The notes under the pieces are model-generated. The model worked only from the letters and a program-made list of their open reading frames with translations, was not told the origin of the DNA and did not search any database. A program made the position numbers and the translations under genes. Shown piece by piece: positions 42,152 through 50,738 of a stretch of DNA of 64,000 nt; the first letter of the stretch is position 1; each line of letters starts with the position of its first letter. The DNA comes from JBBQUN01 sp963717115 (GTDB lineage: Bacteria; Actinomycetota; Acidimicrobiia; Acidimicrobiales; SZUA-35). The stretch is taken from the NCBI GenBank assembly GCA_963717115.1, contig CAVQVO010000002.1, forward strand, positions 558,001-622,000, read 5' to 3'.

Positions 42152-44133
42152 CCGCCGTCCTCGAGGATCCGGAGCAGGCGGCGCACCAGGATCCCCGGCG
42201 AGAAGGGCTTCTGGATGACCTCGGACGCACCGAGGTCGTAGGCCTCGCGGAGATCGGTCTCGCGGGTCCGCGACGACAGCATCACGACGTCGAACCGTCG
42301 GAGGGCCGACTTGCGCTGCAGCCGACGCAGGATCGTCAAGCCGTCCACGGTGAGCAGGTCGAACTCGAGCAGGAGGAGGCGGGGAAGCCGGACGAGCGGG
42401 TTCTCGAGCCGTTCCAGCAGGACCTGGCCGTCGGTGAGGTGATCGACCGAGAGCCCCGAACGAGCCAGTGCGTCACCGATGACCCGAGCGATCGCCGGGT
42501 CGCTGTCGGCGATGATGACGTCGTGGGCGACGAGACCGCCGGGATGCCAGTCGGCCGTGACCACCCGCGGGCCACCCTCGGCGATGCTCCGCTCGAGGAG
42601 ACCGCGCGCCACCGTGACGAGGTCGTCGACGCTCTGGGCGTCGTACGGGAACTCGGCGACTCCGACCCGGACGCCGACGGACTCGACACGGGAGGCCATC
42701 GCCTCGAGGCGTCCCTGCGAAACGGTGTGGTCGACGCCGCTCAGCACGACGACCGCTTCCCGATCCCCGCTCCGGGTGACGATGTCGTCGGTCCGGAACT
42801 CCCGCAGGAGCTGGTCCTGCACCGCGTCGACCTCCGACATCGAGCTGGACTCGTCGAAGCGAATCACGCAGAGCGAGGCCACCGAATCCGACCGATGCGC
42901 GCCCAACAGCAGACGCTCGGCCAGGAACACCGCCGACGCCCAGGGGATCCCGCCGCTGCGGGCGGTGGGGACGAGATCGGCATCGACGTCGAGTCGAAGT
43001 CGATAGAGCGAGCGAAGGGTGCGAGCCGTTGCCTCCATGGCGCCCTTGCTCTCGATCGTCGCGTCGATCCCGGGCTCGTGGGTCGCCGGGGCGTCGGTCG
43101 CCTGCACCTCGACGATCACGCAACGTCGGGTCGTCGATTGGGCCCGGAGGAGTCGGGCCACTCGAGCGTTGTCCTCGGCGGGCAGGAGGACGACACCGGA
43201 CGCTCGGCCGGATTCGAGACTCGACAGCAGTTCGCGATCGTCGTCGGCGACGAACGCGTCGATCCCCCGCTCGAGGAGCGCGGCGACGACCAGCGCTCGA
43301 CCCTCGCCGCGGACGACCACCCGGCGGGAGATCCGCCGCACGAGGATCTGCCGTCGCACCTCGTCGATGACCTCGGCCGGCCGCGCCGTGGCCGGCAGGA
43401 GACTCGTGGAGTGCATCGCCAGGTCACAACGCCCCGCCGGATCGTCGGGACCGCCGACGACGACGACCGGGACGCCCGGGTAGCGCTCGGTCGCGAGCCG
43501 ACTCGACAGCAGCGTGGCCGCCGACGACGAGGCCGCCTGGGCCCCGATCACGATGCCGTCGGTCCTCGCCGGCCAGTCCTGGAGCCTGGTCGACTGCCGC
43601 ACCGTGAACCCGCTGGTCACGGCGTACCAGACCAGGCTGTCGATGGCCTTGCCGGGCTCACCGATCATGAGCAGTTGCTCACCGACCGATGCGGTCAGTC
43701 CGCCGCCGGCGGTGGTGGCCACCGAGGACCGGAGGTCCTCGACGAGGCCGGCAGCGACGGTCGCCGCGACGGGGTCGGCATGGAGCAGATGATCCGGTCC
43801 GCTCATCCGTTGGGTGATCTGCCGGGCGAGCCTCGAGGCCGGGATCATTCCCAGTTCCCCGAGCCAGGTGGCGAGGTCGTGCAGCGAGCTGAGCGCCTCG
43901 TTCAGCGAGCCCTGGTCGACCGGTCGCTCGATGAGTCGGGCGATCTCCAGCTCGATGGGGTGGAGCCGGGCCTCGATGCGGGCGTGGATCCGGCCCCAGA
44001 CATCGCTGAGCGTGTCGACCTCGACCACGTCCCCGGTTTGACGAGGCTCGTCGGTGCCCGCGTCGAAGAACCCCTCGAAGGCACTGTCGAATTCGTCCAG
44101 CTCGAAATCGTCGAAGCCGAGGTCACGGTCCAC
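42148..44133 (-). CDS. Multi-domain response regulator with degenerate GGDEF and REC domains
   Basis: A 661-residue soluble protein. An Asp/Glu-rich N-terminus is followed by a helical, Hpt-like segment (about 60-120), two receiver-like segments (about 150-340; VVVVGGPDD, RALVVAALLERGIDAFVADDDRE), a GGDEF-like domain about 400-520 in which the signature reads GDREA, and a C-terminal receiver (540-661). In this receiver the phosphorylated Asp position reads LLLEFD: Glu590 replaces Asp. Lys in VIQKPFSP is kept. It is probably a c-di-GMP-related or phosphomimetic signal protein without catalytic activity. First gene of the operon with HEAT and GT2 genes. Confidence 0.75.
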   Translation of the reverse strand: MDRDLGFDDFELDEFDSAFEGFFDAGTDEPRQTGDVVEVDTLSDVWGRIHARIEARLHPIELEIARLIERPVDQGSLNEALSSLHDLATWLGELGMIPASRLARQITQRMSGPDHLLHADPVAATVAAGLVEDLRSSVATTAGGGLTASVGEQLLMIGEPGKAIDSLVWYAVTSGFTVRQSTRLQDWPARTDGIVIGAQAASSSAATLLSSRLATERYPGVPVVVVGGPDDPAGRCDLAMHSTSLLPATARPAEVIDEVRRQILVRRISRRVVVRGEGRALVVAALLERGIDAFVADDDRELLSSLESGRASGVVLLPAEDNARVARLLRAQSTTRRCVIVEVQATDAPATHEPGIDATIESKGAMEATARTLRSLYRLRLDVDADLVPTARSGGIPWASAVFLAERLLLGAHRSDSVASLCVIRFDESSSMSEVDAVQDQLLREFRTDDIVTRSGDREAVVVLSGVDHTVSQGRLEAMASRVESVGVRVGVAEFPYDAQSVDDLVTVARGLLERSIAEGGPRVVTADWHPGGLVAHDVIIADSDPAIARVIGDALARSGLSVDHLTDGQVLLERLENPLVRLPRLLLLEFDLLTVDGLTILRRLQRKSALRRFDVVMLSSRTRETDLREAYDLGASEVIQKPFSPGILVRRLLRILEDGG

Positions 44134-44220
44134 GCCCGGAGTCTCGGTTCGCGACGGCCCGAAGTGAGCCTCGACGACGGGAGGGTCGGTCGCCGGCCGT
44201 CGCGACGACGAACGCCCTGG

Positions 44221-45204
44221 TCAGACGGGACGGACGGTGATCACGATCTTGCCGACGTTGGCGTTGGTTGCCATGTAGCGGTGGGCATCGGCGATGTCGT
44301 CGAGGCCGTAGCGCCGATCGATCACCGGATGCAGGGATCCGTCGTCGAATCGGGGCAGGAGCTCGGCGGCGACCCGCTGGGCCAGCTCGATCTTCTCCTC
44401 GAGCGGACGGGCCCGGAGCACCGTACCGATGAGCGAGGCCCGCTTCGGCAGGAGCAGTCCGAGCGGGAGCTCGACCGTGCCCTCCCCCATCACCCCGACC
44501 TGGATGACCTTGCCGCCCACTCGCAGGGCCTGGATGTTGCGAACCGTGTACTCCCCGCCGATGACGTCGAGCACCACGTCGACGCCGCGACCGTTGGTGA
44601 CCTCGGCGACGACGTCGGCGAAGTCGGTCGTGGTGTAGTCGACGACGGCATCGGCCCCGAGGGCCTCGCAGGCCGCGACCTTGCCGGTCGAACAGGTCAC
44701 GATGATCCTCGCCCCCAGCGCCTTGGCGATCTGGATCGACGCCGTCCCCACCCCCGACGCACCAGCGTGCACGAGCGCCCAGCGACCCGATGCGAGACCG
44801 CCCTGCACGACGAGCGCATCGAACGCCGTCATGAACACCTCGGGCACGGCTGCGGCATCGGCCACCGGAAGCGAGTGCGGGATCGCGAGCGCCGTGCGCT
44901 CGTGCGTGACGAGCTTCTCGGCGTACGCCCCACCGCCGACGATGCCCATCACGGGGTCACCGACCGCGTGGGAGCGCACCGCCGACCCGATCTCCGAGAC
45001 GGTCCCGGCGTACTCGAGACCCGGGATCTCGTGCTCGCTGGGTGGTCCGGGATAGAAGCCCAGCCGTTGCAGCAGGTCGGCCCGGTTCAGGGCCGTGGCC
45101 GCCACATCGACGACGACGTCCTCGGGTCCCGGCCGTGGGTCGGGGACCTCCTCGATGGTGAGGACCTCGGGTCCACCGTGCTCTCGTAGAACGACCGCTC
45201 GCAT
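44221..45204 (-). CDS. NAD(P)H:quinone oxidoreductase (zinc-free MDR, PIG3-like)
   Basis: A 327-residue medium-chain dehydrogenase/reductase of the quinone oxidoreductase type. MRAVVLREHGGPEVLTIEEVPDP opens it, GLEYAGTVSEIG and the cofactor loop LVHAGASGVGTASIQIAKALGARI follow, and VVLDVIGG is in the Rossmann part; the structural-zinc cysteines of alcohol dehydrogenases are absent. NADPH-dependent reduction of quinones or enones is the family reaction; the physiological substrate is unknown. The resemblance to PIG3 is in the N-terminal FYPGPPSEHEIPG stretch. It stands 46 bp after the GNAT/CoA-ligase gene on the same strand and may be co-transcribed. Confidence 0.9.
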   Translation of the reverse strand: MRAVVLREHGGPEVLTIEEVPDPRPGPEDVVVDVAATALNRADLLQRLGFYPGPPSEHEIPGLEYAGTVSEIGSAVRSHAVGDPVMGIVGGGAYAEKLVTHERTALAIPHSLPVADAAAVPEVFMTAFDALVVQGGLASGRWALVHAGASGVGTASIQIAKALGARIIVTCSTGKVAACEALGADAVVDYTTTDFADVVAEVTNGRGVDVVLDVIGGEYTVRNIQALRVGGKVIQVGVMGEGTVELPLGLLLPKRASLIGTVLRARPLEEKIELAQRVAAELLPRFDDGSLHPVIDRRYGLDDIADAHRYMATNANVGKIVITVRPV

Positions 45205-45250
45205 GGCGCCACCCTACGTGCGGCCGGCGGGGCGGGCGAATGCGCCGGGT

Positions 45251-47854
45251 TCAGAGGTGGCGAACCCCGTCGAGGATCGTGGTCGGCCAGGGCCGCAGGG
45301 TGATCACGCCGTCGACGGCGACGGCGCCGCCCGCACCGACCAGGAGCGGGTTGATGCGAACCGACGCCAGTTCGGGTGACACCGATGCCGCTTCGACCAG
45401 GGCGACCAGCCAGTCCTCGATCGCGACCCGGGTCTCGGCATCGGTCCTCCGGACGATCCAGTCGAGCGAACAGAGTCGTTCGATGTCGGCCCGGCTGGCA
45501 GGGAGCGTCTGCAGTTCGCGGAGGGAGTCGATGTCGGCCGTCGAGCCGCCCGGCCCGACGCACAACCTGGCGCCGTCCTCGAAGTCCTGCACCAGTTCGA
45601 CTCGCAGATGGAGCCCGCTCGGCGCCATGACCTGCACGGTCAGCTGGTCGAGGGCGTCGCCGAACTGGGCCTGCATCCGCTTGATGCTCTCGCGGATCTG
45701 GACGTCGTCGTGCAGATCGAGGGCCGTGCCCCCGCTCTCTCCCACGGTCCTGGTCTCGAGTCCGGCGACCTTCACGGCGACCGGATATCCCAGTTCGGCG
45801 GCGGCGGAGACCGCGGCGTCGGGGTCGGCGACCTCGATGGAGCGGGCGAAGGCGACCCCGAGGGTGGCGAGGAACGACTGGGTTTCGTCGTTGTCGAGCA
45901 CTCGTCCGTCGAGGTCGGTGATGTCGCCGAGGAGGTCCTGCACGGCCTGACGGATCGTCGCTGCCCGCTCGTCGGTCGGCACGATCGGCGGGTCGGCGGC
46001 ATGGCGACGCCAATCGGCGTACCGGGCCATCCGCCCCAGGACGGCGGCGGCTCCCTCGGGGAAGGTGAAGGTCGGGATTCCGTCGATCGCGAGATCACCG
46101 GCATCGACGAGGCCGGTGACCACGATCGGCTTGGCAACGGCCCGGTCGACTCGGCGGAGGAAGGTCCGCAGTTCCTCGATCGGCAGATCGAGGGAGGGGA
46201 CCAGCGCGACGAGGACGGCGTCGATGTCGCCCGAGAGCGCCGCCGAGGACACCGCCTGTTCGTAGATCGACAGGTTCGTGGTCGACCCGGCATCGAGTTG
46301 ATCGACGTCGCCGACGAGCACGGCGCCGTCGGCGGGACCTCGCGGGTCGAGGCCGGCGCGGCGACAGGCGGCAACGGCGAGTCGGGCCACCGACGAGGTG
46401 TTCGAGACCACGGCCACGCGCCGACCGGCCGGCAGGGGCTGCTCGATGGCCAGCCGGGCCTGCTGGGCCAGGTCCGAGACCTGGTCGACCAGGATCACGC
46501 CCGACTGCTGCAGCATCTCGTTGCGATCGGCATCGGCGGTGGCAACGGCGATGACGGGTTTGACCAGGGAGAGATCGCGGGCGATGGCGGTGAAGGTGCG
46601 AAGGTTTCCGTAGTTCTCGACGTAGAGCGCGATCGCCGAGGTCCGCTCGTCGGTGGCCCAGTACTGCATCACGTCGTTGACCGACACATCGGCCCGGTTG
46701 CCGAGCGCGGCGAAGGTCGAGATCCCGACCCCGCATCGGTCGAGGTCGTTCAGGACGGCCGCTCCGAGCGGCCCGGACTGCGACAGCAGGCCGACGGCGC
46801 CCGTCGAGATGTTGACCGGCAGGAACAGGGCGCGAAGGTTCACCTCGGGGTCGGTGTTGGCGACACCGAAGGCGTTGGGGCCGACCAGGCGGACGCCACC
46901 GGCCCGAGCGATCGCCACCAGGCGGTTCTGCCGTTCGACGCCCTCGGCACCGGCATCGGCGAACCCGGCGGAGATGACGAGGAGCGCCCCCACCCCGGCC
47001 TCGACGCAATCCTGGGCGACGGCCTCGACCTGGTGGGTCGGGACCACGACCACGGCGAGGTCGGGTGGTTCGGCGAGATCGGTGATCCGTTCGACGGCCA
47101 CGACACCCTGGACCTCATCGGCTTCGCGGTGCACGACCGACACCGTCCCGGCGAAGGGCGCGGCGAGCAGGTGGCGGAGCAGTTCGGCGCCGACCGACCC
47201 GGCCCGCCGGCTCGGTCCGACGACCGCCACCGAACTCGGTTCGAGGATCCTGGCCACCGAGCGGGCGATCGACCGCTGGGCCCGGTGGTCCATCGCGGCC
47301 TGGGTGTCTTCGGTGATGGTGATCCCGAGCGTCACCTCGATGACGCCGTCGGCGAACCGGGTGGACACCTCGAACCCGGCCTTGCGGAACACCCGCAACA
47401 TCCCGTAGTTCTCGGGCAGCACGGTGGCGGTGAACCCGTCGAGCCCGCGACGCCGACCGGCAGCGGCGAGGAACTCGAGCAGGATGGTGGCCAGTCCCCG
47501 CCCACCGAAACCGTCGTCGACGAAGAAGGCGACCTCGGCCTCGTGCCGTTCACGCTTCTCGTGCTCGCCCCACGGCTCGTACCGGGCGACGGCGATGATC
47601 ACGTCGTCACGAACGGCGACGAACGCCATGCGATCGAGGTAGTCGACGGTGGTGAAGTGGATCAGCTCGGCCTCGGTGAGTTCGGGCCGGAACCGGAAGT
47701 ACCGGAAGTAGATGCTCTCGGGCGACTGTCGGGAGTGGAACGTGTTCAGGCGATCCCGGTCGTCGGGCCGGATCGGCCGGATCCGCGCCGTCGAGCCGTC
47801 GGCCAGGACCACGTCGGTCTCCCAGGCCGCTGGGTACTCCGCGGATTCGGTCAC
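45251..47854 (-). CDS. GNAT acetyltransferase fused to acyl-CoA synthetase (ADP-forming) domains
   Basis: An 867-residue protein. Residues about 20-175 form a GNAT domain with acetyl-CoA loop DDGFGGRGLA. Residues about 205-650 resemble the CoA-binding and ligase domains of ADP-forming acyl-CoA synthetases (VAVVGPSRRAGSVGAELLRHL, LVGPNAFGVANT, LSQSGPLGAAVL, FAALGNRADVSVNDVMQYW), and 660-867 is an ATP-grasp half (YPVAVKVAGLETRTVGESGG). The set is that of the Pat/PatZ lysine acetyltransferases, but with the GNAT domain N-terminal rather than C-terminal as in Salmonella Pat. It probably acetylates proteins such as acyl-CoA synthetases. Start ATG 47854; the quinone oxidoreductase follows. Confidence 0.85.
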   Translation of the reverse strand: MTESAEYPAAWETDVVLADGSTARIRPIRPDDRDRLNTFHSRQSPESIYFRYFRFRPELTEAELIHFTTVDYLDRMAFVAVRDDVIIAVARYEPWGEHEKRERHEAEVAFFVDDGFGGRGLATILLEFLAAAGRRRGLDGFTATVLPENYGMLRVFRKAGFEVSTRFADGVIEVTLGITITEDTQAAMDHRAQRSIARSVARILEPSSVAVVGPSRRAGSVGAELLRHLLAAPFAGTVSVVHREADEVQGVVAVERITDLAEPPDLAVVVVPTHQVEAVAQDCVEAGVGALLVISAGFADAGAEGVERQNRLVAIARAGGVRLVGPNAFGVANTDPEVNLRALFLPVNISTGAVGLLSQSGPLGAAVLNDLDRCGVGISTFAALGNRADVSVNDVMQYWATDERTSAIALYVENYGNLRTFTAIARDLSLVKPVIAVATADADRNEMLQQSGVILVDQVSDLAQQARLAIEQPLPAGRRVAVVSNTSSVARLAVAACRRAGLDPRGPADGAVLVGDVDQLDAGSTTNLSIYEQAVSSAALSGDIDAVLVALVPSLDLPIEELRTFLRRVDRAVAKPIVVTGLVDAGDLAIDGIPTFTFPEGAAAVLGRMARYADWRRHAADPPIVPTDERAATIRQAVQDLLGDITDLDGRVLDNDETQSFLATLGVAFARSIEVADPDAAVSAAAELGYPVAVKVAGLETRTVGESGGTALDLHDDVQIRESIKRMQAQFGDALDQLTVQVMAPSGLHLRVELVQDFEDGARLCVGPGGSTADIDSLRELQTLPASRADIERLCSLDWIVRRTDAETRVAIEDWLVALVEAASVSPELASVRINPLLVGAGGAVAVDGVITLRPWPTTILDGVRHL

Positions 47855-48034
47855 CGGCTCATCCTAAGGACTGCGGGCCGACCGATCGAGTGCTGGCCGC
47901 CACATCACCGTCTGCTGTTCGGGCACCACCCCCGGTGTTCGCCGCCCCGGTTGCCGCACCCCGGCGGCGACATCGACGTGATCGAGCCAAAGACGGAATA
48001 GTTGATCTGGATAGTCGGCTATAGAGTGTGCGCC

Positions 48035-48571
48035 ATGACGACCTCGCTCCTCGACCGATCGACCCCGACTCGCCGACCGCTGTTCGGCTTCCCCGAGGTC
48101 GTCAACGAGACCGCAGCACGACTGGTGGCCTCCGGCGTCGTGCTGATGGCGCTCGCCTACCTGGTCACCGGTTCGGGCTGGGTCCTCGTCCCACTCGCCT
48201 ACGGCTTCGTCGCCCGGGTGGCGACCGGGCCCCGTCTGTCGCCGCTCGGGCGGCTCGTGACCGAGGTGGTCGTGCCCCGGATCCCGGCGGCCGAGCGGCC
48301 AACCGCCGGTGCGCCCAAGCGTTTCGCCCAGGGCATCGGAGCCACCCTGGCCCTGGCTGCGTCGATCGCCCACGTCGCGGGAAGCCCGACCACGGCCGCA
48401 GCACTGGTGGCGATGATCGTCGCCGCGGCCTCGCTCGAGGCGGCGATCGGCTTCTGCCTCGGTTGCCAGATCTACGGTTTGCTCATCCGGGCCGGCATCG
48501 TTCCCGAGACGGTCTGCGAGGCCTGCTCGGACCTGTCGAGGCGTCCCGGGTTCGCCTCGCCGACCCCCTGA
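48035..48571 (+). CDS. DUF4395 membrane protein
   Basis: A 178-residue membrane protein. FGFPEVVNETAARLVASGVV opens the DUF4395 domain, followed by about four membrane segments and a C-terminal CLGCQIYGLLIRAG with a CxxC-like pair plus ETVCEAC. Cys pairs near the membrane face suggest a thiol-redox link; related actinobacterial genes often sit beside thioredoxin- or rhodanese-like genes, not seen here. I chose the ATG at 48035 because it is the first start directly in front of the domain; the longer form from 48002 adds 11 unlikely residues. TATAGAG at about 48020 could be a -10 box, giving a near-leaderless mRNA. Confidence 0.78.
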   Translation: MTTSLLDRSTPTRRPLFGFPEVVNETAARLVASGVVLMALAYLVTGSGWVLVPLAYGFVARVATGPRLSPLGRLVTEVVVPRIPAAERPTAGAPKRFAQGIGATLALAASIAHVAGSPTTAAALVAMIVAAASLEAAIGFCLGCQIYGLLIRAGIVPETVCEACSDLSRRPGFASPTP

Positions 48572-48617
48572 TTCGTGGCGATCGAGTTGCCAGGACCTGC
48601 ATCGGAGGGCATTCTGG

Positions 48618-49031
48618 GTGCCCCATCGGATCGAAGCACGGAAGATGCCACTCCCCCTCCCCATCGTCGAAGCGGTTGACGCAGCCGACCTGACCGAGGA
48701 CGGACACCGTCTCGCACCGCTGGCCGCCATGATCATGGAACGCCGAACGGGGTTCGACCCGTCGAACGTGTTCCTCGCCTGGATTCGGCGTGGCCGGAAA
48801 CGGTCGACGCTGGTGCTCGACGGGGGCTGGATCGACCTCCTGCGGCACACCGACCTCCACAATCCCGACCTCCTCGACGGGCTGGGCATCCCCCCGTCGG
48901 CCCTGGCGGCGATCGTGCCCGGCTGGCCCGGCGACTTCGATGATCTCGTGTTCGACGCCGAGGCCTGGATCCACCGTCCCGATGGCGTCCTGATCAGCGT
49001 GGAGCTGAGCGAGGAACATCATCCACGCTGA
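48618..49031 (+). CDS. Hypothetical protein
   Basis: A 137-residue soluble protein without signal or membrane segment. The core (GRKRSTLVLDGGWIDLLRHTDLHNPDLLDGL, then GWPGDFDDLVFDAEAWIHRP) is not recognised. A GTG at 48618 with GGAGG 9 nt upstream is used; an ATG at 48645 is possible. GC-skewed third positions support coding. The gene stands 46 bp behind the DUF4395 gene, in the same direction, and is convergent with dapD. Confidence 0.6.
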   Translation: MPHRIEARKMPLPLPIVEAVDAADLTEDGHRLAPLAAMIMERRTGFDPSNVFLAWIRRGRKRSTLVLDGGWIDLLRHTDLHNPDLLDGLGIPPSALAAIVPGWPGDFDDLVFDAEAWIHRPDGVLISVELSEEHHPR

Positions 49032-49078
49032 GCGCCGGCCCGTTCGGCCCGAGCCGGACGGCGTCCGCCGGGCCCGGC

Positions 49079-50251
49079 TCAGTTCTGGTGGAGTGCCTCG
49101 TTGAGGCCGCTCCACTGCGCACCATTGGGGTGGACCTCGACGGTTCCGGTCGATCCGTTCCGACGAATCAGCAGGCCGTCGCGCCCGCTGAGGTCGCGGG
49201 CCTTCACCGTCGCACCGTCGTCGAATCCGGCGAGGCCGCACACGAGGACCGGAGTCCCGGCGGTGATGTAGAGCCCGGCTTCGACGGTGCAGTCGTCGCC
49301 GAGGGAGATGCCGATGCCGGCGTTGGCGCCGATCAGGCACCGGGCGCCGACCGACACGATCGCCGTGCCGCCTCCCGAGAGCGTGCCCATGGTCGAACAG
49401 CCGCCCCCGAGATCGGAATCGGCGGCAACGACGACGCCGGCGGAGATCCGACCCTCGACCATGTTGGGGCCCACGGTCCCGGCGTTGAAGTTCACGAACC
49501 CCTCGTGCATGACGGTGGTGCCGTCGCCCAGGTGGGCTCCCAGCCGGACGCGGGAGCCGTCACCGATCCGAACACCGGCGGGGACGACGTAGTCGAGCAT
49601 GCGGGGGAACTTGTCGACGCTGTGGACGTGGAGACGGCGACCGGCGAGCCGGGCCTCGGCTCGTACCGACTCGAAACGATCGGGGTCGATCGGGCCGAGA
49701 TCGGTCCAGACCACGTTGTTGAGCTTGCCGAACGCGCCGTCGAGGCTGATGCCGTGGGGGCTGACCTTGCGCTGCGACAGCAGCGTCAGGCGCAGGTAGA
49801 CGTCGGGGGCGTCGAGCGGCGCGGCATCGAGGGCGGGGGCGACGACGACAACGGCCACCCGGCGGTGCCCGGCGACGGGCGAGCGCTCGTCGAGCGACGA
49901 CCAGCGGGCCAGATCCTGCAGGGCGGCGAGGTTGGGATGCCGGCCTCCGTCGTCGAGGAACGGCGTGAACCGCTCGAGGATGGCGCCGATCCGATCGGTG
50001 TCGAGCACGGTGGTGCCGGCGAACGCGCCGGTCACCTCGGCGATGGCGGCTGCGGACCCGGTGTTCTCACCGAGGTTGGTCACGAGGAAGTCGGTGTCGA
50101 GGAACTTGGCGATGCCACCCGAACCGTCGTCGGAAACGGTCGCCAGTCCGAGACCGAAGGCCGCCGGTGCGGTGTACCCGTCTCGACCTTCGACCTCGCG
50201 GACCATGGCCTCGAAGTCCCCCACCGTCTCGATCCTGCGCGTCGAACCCAT
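49079..50251 (-). CDS. dapD: 2,3,4,5-tetrahydropyridine-2,6-dicarboxylate N-succinyltransferase
   Basis: DapD succinylates tetrahydrodipicolinate on the route to meso-diaminopimelate and lysine, feeding peptidoglycan synthesis. The C-terminal two-thirds has left-handed beta-helix hexapeptides (GVRIGDGSRVRLGAHLGDGT; GRISAGVVVAADSDLGGGCS) with the substrate loop FVNFNAGTVGPN. At 390 residues it is longer than the roughly 320-residue mycobacterial enzyme because of a longer N-terminal domain. The ATG at 50251 starts the first folded segment; the frame upstream runs into the tRNA gene. tRNA-Val(GAC) lies 138 bp upstream. Confidence 0.9.
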   Translation of the reverse strand: MGSTRRIETVGDFEAMVREVEGRDGYTAPAAFGLGLATVSDDGSGGIAKFLDTDFLVTNLGENTGSAAAIAEVTGAFAGTTVLDTDRIGAILERFTPFLDDGGRHPNLAALQDLARWSSLDERSPVAGHRRVAVVVVAPALDAAPLDAPDVYLRLTLLSQRKVSPHGISLDGAFGKLNNVVWTDLGPIDPDRFESVRAEARLAGRRLHVHSVDKFPRMLDYVVPAGVRIGDGSRVRLGAHLGDGTTVMHEGFVNFNAGTVGPNMVEGRISAGVVVAADSDLGGGCSTMGTLSGGGTAIVSVGARCLIGANAGIGISLGDDCTVEAGLYITAGTPVLVCGLAGFDDGATVKARDLSGRDGLLIRRNGSTGTVEVHPNGAQWSGLNEALHQN

Positions 50252-50322
50252 GTCCGTCTCCCCGTCGTCGGATGCGCTCCGAGTGATCCGTCGATCCGGG
50301 CCGGTGGCTCCGACCGGCGACA

Positions 50323-50349
50323 GGGAGTAGCGAGCGCAGCGAGCTACTC
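50323..50349 (-). terminator. Hairpin behind tRNA-Val(GAC)
   Basis: GGAGTAGC pairs with GCTACTCC around an 11-nt loop, directly downstream of the minus-strand tRNA-Val. No T run follows. It probably ends the tRNA transcript ahead of dapD. Confidence 0.4.
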
Positions 50350-50389
50350 CGAGGAAGCCCCGAGGCCCGCCAGGGCCGAAGGGTTCCCG

Positions 50390-50463
50390 TGGGCCATGAG
50401 GGAATCGAACCCCCGACCTCCTGCGCGTCATGCAGGCGCTCTAGCCAACTGAGCTAATGGCCC
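50390..50463 (-). tRNA. tRNA-Val (anticodon GAC)
   Basis: A 74-nt cloverleaf on the minus strand: acceptor GGGCCAT/ATGGCCC, anticodon stem CCTGC/GCAGG with loop ATGACGC (U33, anticodon GAC), 5-nt variable loop, T-loop TTCGATT, discriminator A. It reads GUC and GUU, complementing tRNA-Val(CAC) at 4867. Confidence 0.9.
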
Positions 50464-50541
50464 CGGAGCGGGAAAGAGTACCAGCTGAGCCGATCGCTTC
50501 ACCCGGTCGTGATCGAATTGGTGATCCGAACGACGACGTGG

Positions 50542-50615
50542 AGCGCGGAGCGGGATTTGAACCCGCGAATCACGGCTTTGCAGGCCGCTCCCTTAGGCCA
50601 CTCGGGCATCCGCGC
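50542..50615 (-). tRNA. tRNA-Cys (anticodon GCA)
   Basis: A 74-nt cloverleaf on the minus strand: acceptor GCGCGGA/TCCGCGC, anticodon loop CTGCAAA (anticodon GCA), T-loop TTCAAAT. Discriminator is U73, the known cysteine identity base. Unlike the other tRNAs here the 3' CCA is encoded (50539-50541). Confidence 0.95.
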
Positions 50616-50641
50616 AGGGCTGTGGAGCGTAGCCGATCACA

Positions 50642-50728
50642 GCCGTGCTGCGACGAATCAGCCGTGCTGCGACGAATCAGCCGTGCTGCGACGAATCAGC
50701 CGTGCTGCGACGAATCAGCCGTGCTGCG
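50642..50728. repeat. 19-bp tandem repeat, four copies plus a partial
   Basis: GCCGTGCTGCGACGAATCA is repeated identically at 50642, 50661, 50680 and 50699, followed by the first 11 bases of a fifth. No spacers separate the units. It lies between tRNA-Cys and the 3' end of a membrane protein gene on the same strand. Confidence 0.95.
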
Positions 50729-50738
50729 GCCGATCGCG

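Noticed and set aside
39654..42230. An 858-codon minus-strand frame beginning upstream of the glycosyltransferase
   Set aside because: Its first part overlaps the HEAT-repeat gene in another frame and is Arg/Pro-rich. The true glycosyltransferase starts at 41081, as shown by the ATGA overlap.
50642..50728. CRISPR array
   Set aside because: The 19-bp units are contiguous without unique spacers, and no cas gene is near.
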